Assembly: GCA_031269135.1 (NCBI GenBank)
Contig: JAISZP010000293.1
Location: 1-5,753 of the forward strand
From: Deltaproteobacteria bacterium
Lineage (GTDB): Bacteria > Desulfobacterota > Desulfarculia > Adiutricales > Adiutricaceae
Length of the DNA stretch: 5,753 nucleotides
Direction of reading: 5' to 3'
In this document: positions 1-3,662 of the stretch, one piece after another
How positions within the stretch are numbered: the first letter of the stretch is position 1
Layout: each line of letters starts with the position of its first letter
The notes under the pieces: model-generated
What the model saw: the letters and a program-made list of their open reading frames with translations, nothing else
Told to the model about the DNA's origin: nothing
The model's database searches: none
Program-made: the position numbers and the translations under genes

Positions 1-978
1 GCCGTTTGTTTGGGCCAGCGAGTGCGCCTCCGCCGTCTCAAAGATGGTCGCTTCTCCCTTGCGCTCTCCGGAGGGGCTTTGAACGGTGAAGACCTGGCCG
101 GGGAGAGCCCCCATAGACATGCCGAGGTTTATCAAGACTCTGTCCTGCTGAAGCACCTGGACAATCTGCCCATAGGAGTTTATCAAATCTCCGAAGCCGA
201 TCGCCGGCGAGGGGGTCCGGCGACCAAAGGCGAAATGAAGGGCGCAGTCGGCTTTCTCCATCAAGGCCTCGGCGGCGACGGAGGGGTCATGAAAAGGGCT
301 TTGAGGGTCAAGAGCCAGATCTTGCGGGTGGAGGGCGTAGGCGCAATAGTACTGGGTGGTCGGATATTTTTTTAGAAAAGTCGCGCGGATGTTGTTCAGC
401 AGCGACAGCGCTTCGGAGGCGTCGGCTCTAAAGATGATCCCTAAGCGCCGATCGCTTAATCTCGCGGTGGAGATGAGATCCGGCGTCGTTTTGAGGATAG
501 AGGACAGTTCTTTGACGTCGGCCTTGGCCGAGCGTTTCGCCGAACCCACTTCAAAGAGAGCCAACACCAGCTCGGGAGCGGCTCCGCCTTCCCAGAGTTT
601 AAGAGCTTTAGGGCCGCTGGTCATTGGGGCGAGGAGTTTTTTCAGCTTGAAATAAAAGAAATCTCGGTTATTTAAGCCTGTTTCGGAGTCGGTGGTCAAG
701 GCCTTTTTAAGAGCTATTTTTTCCAAGGCGGCTAAAATGAACTCCGGAAAGAGGTTCAAAACCTCTTTTGAGGCTCTCTCATGTCCCGGTTTCAACCTAA
801 GAGAGACGTAGCCGAGGATTTGGTCGCGAAACGAGAGAGGACTCGACAGGTCGTCGTCTTTGTCTGGGGCGTCAAGAAGGCGGAATTGGTAGTTCGGCAG
901 GTAACGGCTCAGTTCGGCTTCCAATACCTTTCGATATCTGTGTAGATTTCCTGGCCGCAAGGGGGACCTAAAGTTCAT
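1..978 (-). CDS. Degenerate GGDEF-domain protein with GAF-like N-terminus and SH3-like beta segment (3' end cut by window)
   Basis: An open frame runs from the ATG at 978 to the window edge, giving 326 residues with no stop. Residues about 45-92 resemble the end of a GAF domain (PLSFRDQILGYVSL, then a helix leading into the next domain). Residues 95-255 follow the GGDEF fold: ETGLNNRDFF at 99-108 matches the family's LTGLxNRxxF, and EKADCALHFA at 241-250 matches the ADxALYxAK helix. The signature itself is lost: residues 175-179 read SDRRL where GGDEF should be, the DxD metal motif reads EVG at 143-145, and no RxxD inhibitory site precedes it. Diguanylate cyclase activity is therefore unlikely; a sensory, scaffolding or nucleotide-binding role is inference. 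Residues 270-326 (GQIVQVLQQDRVLINLG, then a hydrophilic beta-rich stretch) resemble small SH3-like beta repeats. A GAGAG lies about 10 nt before the start. It sits 72 nt after the DsrC-family gene and may be cotranscribed with it. Confidence 0.8.
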   Translation of the reverse strand, partial: MNFRSPLRPGNLHRYRKVLEAELSRYLPNYQFRLLDAPDKDDDLSSPLSFRDQILGYVSLRLKPGHERASKEVLNLFPEFILAALEKIALKKALTTDSETGLNNRDFFYFKLKKLLAPMTSGPKALKLWEGGAAPELVLALFEVGSAKRSAKADVKELSSILKTTPDLISTARLSDRRLGIIFRADASEALSLLNNIRATFLKKYPTTQYYCAYALHPQDLALDPQSPFHDPSVAAEALMEKADCALHFAFGRRTPSPAIGFGDLINSYGQIVQVLQQDRVLINLGMSMGALPGQVFTVQSPSGERKGEATIFETAEAHSLAQTNG

Positions 979-1050
979 TTTTAAGCGCTCTCAGCTAGTG
1001 TTTGGCCGGGTGGAGATGCGGCCTGTCAGGCGTCGCCTTTCGCCGAATGA

Positions 1051-1368
1051 TTAGACGCAGCCCTCCGGCTTAGTCAAACCTGCCATTTTGGAGGCGCCTT
1101 TGCCGGGACCGGAGGGGAAAAGCTCATAGATGTATTTCATTTTAAAGCCGGTCACCGCAGTGAAGTCTCTGACCCTCGGAGGTTGTCCGTGCTTGGTCTG
1201 ATAGGAGCGAAGCAGTTGGATGACTTCCAAATGGTCTTCGGTCATCTCTTCGATCTCTTCGGACTCTCTGACGATTTCCACCCAGTCTTCGTCCCACTGG
1301 TTCGGATCCAGCAGAAAGCCCTCGTTGTCGACCAGGTAGGTTTTACCGTTTTTTTCCAAAGTCGGCAT
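1051..1368 (-). CDS. dsrC: DsrC/TusE-family sulfur-carrier protein lacking the inner cysteine
   Basis: This 105-residue protein has the length and layout of Desulfovibrio DsvC. It has an N-terminal GKTYLVDNEGFL segment, the W-x-E-D-W-V-E helix region (about 25-31), TGFKMKYIYELFPSGPGKGA at about 73-92, and the flexible C-terminal arm ending KPEGCV. In this family the penultimate cysteine (here Cys104) carries sulfur as a persulfide. Dissimilatory DsrC also needs a second cysteine 11 residues earlier to form the DsrC trisulfide with sulfite reductase DsrAB. Here that residue is Ser93 (TCC codon, 1090-1092). By the cysteine criterion it is TusE-like (tRNA 2-thiouridine relay), although the rest of the sequence is DsrC-like. 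GAGG precedes the ATG by 4 nt. It lies downstream of trmD, apart from any visible dsrAB genes. The family is certain; whether it serves sulfite reduction, tRNA thiolation or regulation is open. Confidence 0.93.
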   Translation of the reverse strand: MPTLEKNGKTYLVDNEGFLLDPNQWDEDWVEIVRESEEIEEMTEDHLEVIQLLRSYQTKHGQPPRVRDFTAVTGFKMKYIYELFPSGPGKGASKMAGLTKPEGCV

Positions 1369-1394
1369 AAATCCTCGATTGGATTAAAGGCATA

Positions 1395-1424
1395 AAAGTA
1401 GCGTATTTGCGCCCAATTCCTCAA
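1395..1424 (-). promoter_or_regulatory. Weak candidate promoter for the DsrC-family gene
   Basis: On the minus strand TTGAGG (plus 1419-1424) and TACTTT (plus 1395-1400) are spaced by 18 nt and lie 27 nt upstream of the start codon. The -35 has a good TTGA, but the -10 matches TATAAT at only 3 of 6 positions. The 128-nt gap after trmD makes a separate promoter reasonable, but the sequence match alone is poor. Confidence 0.2.
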
Positions 1425-1425
1425 A

Positions 1426-1493
1426 TCGCGAAAAAGACGCCTTCGCGAAAAAGAAGCCATCGTGAAAAAGAGGCCATCACGAAAAAGACGCGG
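1426..1493. repeat. 17-bp tandem repeat, 4 copies, able to form two hairpins
   Basis: Four contiguous 17-bp units begin at 1426, 1443, 1460 and 1477, with plus-strand consensus TCGCGAAAAAGAVGCCW. They fill the space from 3 nt beyond the trmD stop to the dsrC leader. The first six bases of units 1 and 2 are the palindrome TCGCGA, so the two can pair across an 11-nt loop. Unit 3 has TCGTGA and unit 4 has TCACGA, which are exact reverse complements, so that pair can also form a 6-bp stem with an 11-nt loop. Read in the direction of transcription each loop carries CTTTT. The unit length is not a multiple of three and no coding frame crosses the array convincingly. Possible roles are a 3' end or processing structure for the trmD mRNA or a dsrC leader; both are inference. 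Confidence 0.9.
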
Positions 1494-1496
1494 GAG

Positions 1497-2243
1497 CTAT
1501 TTGGTTTTATCGCTTAAAGGCGCCCCGGCTCTTCCTATGACCGAAACAGCTCGTTCGACGACGTCAGGATCGCTTAAAAGCTCAGGCCTGACATCTCTGG
1601 TTTTAGCCATTGCTTCGGCGAGACGGAAAGCCGCGATTTGTTGGTGGTTTCCGGAAAATAAGATGCTGGGAACAGCCAGTTTTCTAAAGACGCGAGGCCG
1701 AGTGTAGACAGGGTGCTCCAACAGGCCGTGGTTGTGACTTTCCTCTATGATGGAGTCCCCGCTTCCCAAAAAACCCTCGATAGTCCTGGCCAGAGCTTCG
1801 ATCAAGATCATAGCCGGGACCTCCCCGCCGTTGACCACGTAGTCGCCGATGGATATTTCCTTATCCACATAGAGATCTATGATCCTTTGATCGACGCCTT
1901 CGTAGCGGCCGCAGATCAGAGCAAGCCGCTTATGCTCAGAGAGCGTTTTGACCAGGTTCTGGTTTAAGAGCTGCCCTGATGGAGTGAGGTTTATGATCAA
2001 GGGCCTGGGCGAAATCCGTAAAATATCGTCTAAGGCCTCGGCCAGCGGCTCAGGTTTCAACACCATCCCGGGACCGCCGCCGTAAGGTCGATCGTCTGCC
2101 GTTTGATGGCGATCGTGGGTAAAATCACGGATATTTATGGTGTTTACGGTCAAAATCCCTTTGGCTATGGCTTTGGCCAAAAGAGATTGACTTAAAAATG
2201 AGGTGAAGATCTCGGGAAATAGGGTCAACACTTCAAAGATCAT
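1497..2243 (-). CDS. trmD: tRNA (guanine-N1-)-methyltransferase TrmD
   Basis: This 248-residue SPOUT-class enzyme methylates N1 of G37, next to the anticodon, using S-adenosylmethionine, and so prevents +1 frameshifting. The N-terminus MIFEVLTLFPEIF is standard. Family motifs are present: RDFTHDRHQTADDRPYGGGP at 39-58, CGRYEGVDQR at 111-120 and SIGDYVVNGGEVPAM at 131-145 (the last two belong to the trefoil-knot cofactor site), then HPVYTRP at 177-183 and FSGNHQQI at 196-203. Arg153 aligns with the catalytic Arg154 of E. coli TrmD. By my gap-free hand alignment the catalytic Asp169 corresponds to Glu168, in the sequence EESHNHGLLE. The start codon lies 6 nt after the rimM stop with only a weak GGA upstream, so translational coupling is likely. 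rplS (L19), the common downstream neighbour, is replaced by a repeat array and a DsrC-family gene. Confidence 0.97.
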   Translation of the reverse strand: MIFEVLTLFPEIFTSFLSQSLLAKAIAKGILTVNTINIRDFTHDRHQTADDRPYGGGPGMVLKPEPLAEALDDILRISPRPLIINLTPSGQLLNQNLVKTLSEHKRLALICGRYEGVDQRIIDLYVDKEISIGDYVVNGGEVPAMILIEALARTIEGFLGSGDSIIEESHNHGLLEHPVYTRPRVFRKLAVPSILFSGNHQQIAAFRLAEAMAKTRDVRPELLSDPDVVERAVSVIGRAGAPLSDKTK

Positions 2244-2249
2244 GGTTGG

Positions 2250-2789
2250 TCAGTCCAATAAGCCAGGGACAGGTTCGACCTCGATGGTTTTAGCTTGGAG
2301 ATTCACCGCAGGGACGTATTCGTCGGTAAAAGGCACCAAAAATTCGCGATCTTCGTCGACAATCACCAAAATCCAACCCCCAGCCTTGTTTTCCATGAGT
2401 TTTTCCACACGACCGAGTTTAAGGCCGGTGGTGGTCAAGGCTTCAAGATTCAACAAGTCGGCTAAGTAATATTCGTCTTCTTCCGTAGGCGGCAGAATAG
2501 AACGCTCCACGCACAATTGGAAGCCTTTGAGGAGCTGGGCGGTCTTTCGGTCATGGTGACCCTTGACCTTCAGCAACACTCCCGCCTCCACCCTGCGGGC
2601 CTTAGAGACCTCAACCTTCTTTGGAGGAAGCTGGTCAGGGTCTCTAGGGACAAGCCACAACGGGGTCTTGCCGTTTAAAAGCAGCTCAGGGTCCTGCGTG
2701 TTGTAAATCGACACCAGCACCATTCCTATGGAACCGTGCGGTCTCAATATGTGTCCTATCGGGATGAGTTTGTCTTCGGACATGGCCAT
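2250..2789 (-). CDS. rimM: Ribosome maturation factor RimM (16S rRNA processing)
   Basis: RimM binds S19 and helps mature the 3' (head) domain of the 30S subunit. From the ATG at 2789 the protein is 179 residues, normal for the family. The N-terminal barrel begins with IGHILRPHGSIG at 11-22, matching the family's G-x-I-x-x-x-H-G-x-x-G signature. The C-terminal PRC-barrel starts at EDEYYLADLLNLEA (about 104) and runs through EFLVPFTDEYVPAVNL to the typical VPGLLD terminus. A TTG one codon upstream (2792) and an internal ATG at 2783 are alternative starts; I chose 2789 because a GAG lies 6 nt before it. trmD follows after 6 nt, the usual RimM-TrmD pairing. Upstream is a repeat-bearing gap separating it from rpsP. 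Confidence 0.95.
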   Translation of the reverse strand: MAMSEDKLIPIGHILRPHGSIGMVLVSIYNTQDPELLLNGKTPLWLVPRDPDQLPPKKVEVSKARRVEAGVLLKVKGHHDRKTAQLLKGFQLCVERSILPPTEEDEYYLADLLNLEALTTTGLKLGRVEKLMENKAGGWILVIVDEDREFLVPFTDEYVPAVNLQAKTIEVEPVPGLLD

Positions 2790-2835
2790 CAAAAACTCAA
2801 AGCATTAATTGGCCGCGCCGTTGTAAAGCGAAGCC

Positions 2836-2858
2836 TCCAAGGAGCTGAGCGCCTTGGA
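2836..2858 (-). other. Inverted repeat in the rpsP-rimM gap
   Basis: Perfect 7-bp arms TCCAAGG (2836-2842) and CCTTGGA (2852-2858) flank a 9-nt loop in which a further GC/GC pairing is possible. There is no T-run after it in the transcription direction, so it is not a classical terminator. It could be an mRNA-processing or stability hairpin ahead of rimM. Confidence 0.45.
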
Positions 2859-2903
2859 ACGGTTTAGCGGCATGAACAATAAGCGCAGCGGCTTTAGGCG
2901 AGC

Positions 2904-2927
2904 GAACCAAGAAACCAAGAAACCAAT
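2904..2927. repeat. 8-bp tandem repeat, 3 copies
   Basis: GAACCAAG, AAACCAAG and AAACCAAT follow each other without spacing. It is short, but it directly abuts the 15-bp doublet and resembles the other intergenic arrays in being tandem, noncoding and A-rich on the plus strand. Confidence 0.65.
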
Positions 2928-2956
2928 TAGGCGGCCTTGCTTTAGGCGGCCTTCTT
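2927..2956. repeat. 15-bp tandem duplication
   Basis: TTAGGCGGCCTTGCT (2927-2941) is followed at once by TTAGGCGGCCTTCTT (2942-2956), identical at 13 of 15 positions. A shorter TTAGGCG copy lies at 2894-2900. In the frame of rpsP each copy would encode Lys-Ala-Ala-stop, so the duplication carries two stop codons. Confidence 0.75.
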
Positions 2957-3007
2957 GGGCTGGTCTCGTCAGCTCAAAACGCTTTTGACCTTGCGGCGTT
3001 TAAGCGA

Positions 3008-3253
3008 TCAGGCTTGGCCTTTTTTGGCCTTAATCAGACTCGCCACCGTTTCGGAAGGCTTGGCGCCTTTGGCGATCCAGCTGTCTAAAAGCTCTGTCTT
3101 GATCTCGAAATAGGCCGGGTTTTTGTTGGGATCGTAAAAGCCTACGATGTCAAGGAAGCGGCCATCACGCTTTGCGGCGCTGTCGGCCACCACCAGGCGG
3201 TAATACGGTTTTTTCTTGGCTCCTAGGCGGGCTAGTCTTACTTTGAGGGCCAT
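3008..3253 (-). CDS. rpsP: 30S ribosomal protein S16
   Basis: S16 is a primary-stage 30S assembly protein that binds 16S rRNA. The 81-residue product is normal in length. It has the typical start MALKVRLARLGAKKKPYYR, the VVADS strand, the KRDGRFLDIVGFYDPN block at about 28-43, and the AKGAKPSETVASLI helix near the C-terminus. The tail is short and basic (KAKKGQA). A strong AAGGAG lies 11 nt before the ATG, and a GC-rich hairpin ends 2 nt upstream of that site. The gene stands between two repeat-rich gaps, 409 nt after ffh and 218 nt or more before rimM, rather wide spacing for this normally compact cluster. It may therefore have its own promoter. Confidence 0.97.
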   Translation of the reverse strand: MALKVRLARLGAKKKPYYRLVVADSAAKRDGRFLDIVGFYDPNKNPAYFEIKTELLDSWIAKGAKPSETVASLIKAKKGQA

Positions 3254-3264
3254 TATGCTCTGTA

Positions 3265-3292
3265 CTCCTTGCAGGCGGCGGTCCTGCCGCCT
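3265..3292 (-). promoter_or_regulatory. rpsP leader: hairpin adjoining a strong Shine-Dalgarno
   Basis: On the minus strand AGGCGGC (plus 3286-3292) and GCCGCCT (plus 3273-3279) form a perfect 7-bp, almost all G:C stem with a 6-nt loop. It ends 2 nt before AAGGAG (plus 3265-3270), the rpsP ribosome binding site. A stem this close to the ribosome binding site could affect initiation, for example through ribosomal-protein feedback. No such leader is known to me for S16, so the regulatory reading is inference. Confidence 0.45.
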
Positions 3293-3311
3293 TTAGTCGA
3301 ATATGCCTCAT

Positions 3312-3402
3312 ATTTAAACTATAGGTTTAAACTACATGTTTAAACGATAGGTTTAAACGATGGAATTGAACCATAGATTTAAACTATAGATTTAAAGTAT
3401 GG
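3312..3402. repeat. 13-bp tandem repeat, 7 copies, with palindromic GTTTAAAC core
   Basis: Seven contiguous 13-bp units start at 3312, 3325, 3338, 3351, 3364, 3377 and 3390, with consensus RTTTAAACKATAG. Six carry the self-complementary TTTAAA; the fifth is diverged (AATTGAACCATAG). On the transcribed strand the unit reads CTATMGTTTAAAY, so several copies contain TATAGT or a near match, similar to a -10 hexamer. The array is noncoding in every frame and lies upstream of rpsP. Confidence 0.95.
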
Positions 3403-3428
3403 CGCGTGAAAAACAACAAGTTTAATGA

Positions 3429-3446
3429 AAGCCCTGTGAAGGGCTT
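3429..3446 (-). terminator. Hairpin between ffh and rpsP, possible weak terminator
   Basis: AAGCCCT (3429-3435) and AGGGCTT (3440-3446) form a perfect 7-bp stem with a 4-nt loop. In the minus direction the stem is followed by TCATTAAACTTGTTGTTTTT, which is T-rich but not an immediate T-run. It could end the ffh transcript inefficiently or serve as an mRNA-stability structure. Confidence 0.35.
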
Positions 3447-3556
3447 GATTTGCCTTTTGGTTAGAGGTTAGCGAGATAAAAAAGAGGCGACGAAAACAAT
3501 GCGTTAAATAAATAAAGGAAACAACAAAAAATTATGATGAACAATATTGCAGGCTA

Positions 3557-3655
3557 ACGACAAGCTGTTGATAGGCTATCGACAGGCCGTCAATAAACCA
3601 TCGACAAGCCGTCGACAAACCACTGACGAACCATCGACAACCCATCATCAAGCTG
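3557..3655. repeat. 11-bp tandem repeat, 9 copies, abutting the ffh stop
   Basis: Nine degenerate 11-bp units run from 3557 to 3655 with consensus TCGACAARCCR (for example 3601-3611 and 3612-3622). A tenth partial unit (CGACAAGTT, 3656-3664) runs into the ffh stop codon at 3663-3665. The units differ from each other at several positions, so the array is old or relaxed. It would form the 3' untranslated part of the ffh mRNA. There are no unique spacers, so it is not a CRISPR array. Confidence 0.9.
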
Positions 3656-3662
3656 CGACAAG

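Larger units (their letters stand above)
2790..3007. other. Repeat-bearing intergenic region where khpA would usually lie
   Basis: The 218 nt between rpsP and rimM hold no open frame resembling the KH-domain protein KhpA (about 75 residues with a GKxGR-type loop), which is common at this position. Reading the rpsP frame past its TGA stop gives a basic stretch (SLKRRKVKSVLS), then a second TGA, then RDQPKKAA and TAA, then SKAA and TAA. This looks like a degenerating or duplicated Lys/Ala-rich tail, but it could equally be chance. The region also contains a 15-bp doublet, an 8-bp triplet and one inverted repeat, listed separately. Nothing suggests a structural RNA gene. Confidence 0.7.
3254..3662. 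other. 409-nt intergenic region between ffh and rpsP
   Basis: No coding frame of note is present. The stretch holds the rpsP leader hairpin (3273-3292), seven 13-bp repeats (3312-3402), a hairpin (3429-3446), an A-rich plus-strand / U-rich transcript segment (about 3475-3540) and nine 11-bp repeats (3557-3655). The U-rich, weakly structured transcript and the length of the gap suggest a transcription boundary between ffh and rpsP, with a promoter for rpsP inside, but I cannot place one convincingly. Confidence 0.7.

Noticed and set aside
10..655. Plus-strand open frames of 121 and 99 codons
   Set aside because: They lie opposite the continuous minus-strand GGDEF-like frame, have no recognisable motifs and are antisense shadows.
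994..1050. Terminator after the DsrC-family gene from overlapping palindromes (AGGCGTCGCCT, GCCTGTCAGGC)
   Set aside because: Both palindromes have one-base centres that cannot form hairpin loops without losing most of the stem, and no T-run follows.
1242..1460. Minus-strand 72-codon frame starting in the 17-bp repeats
   Set aside because: Overlaps dsrC in another frame, begins inside the repeat and has no family features.
3008..3010. TGA recoding (readthrough of the rpsP stop)
   Set aside because: rimM also ends in TGA, tryptophan is TGG throughout, and S16 is already full length at this stop.
3312..3655. CRISPR array
   Set aside because: The repeats are short, directly contiguous and degenerate with no unique spacers, and no cas genes are present.
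3254..3662. Small RNA or 4.5S RNA gene in the ffh-rpsP gap
   Set aside because: No long hairpin with the GGAA/AGCA-type SRP RNA core was seen; the stretch is explained mainly by repeats and A/T-rich sequence.
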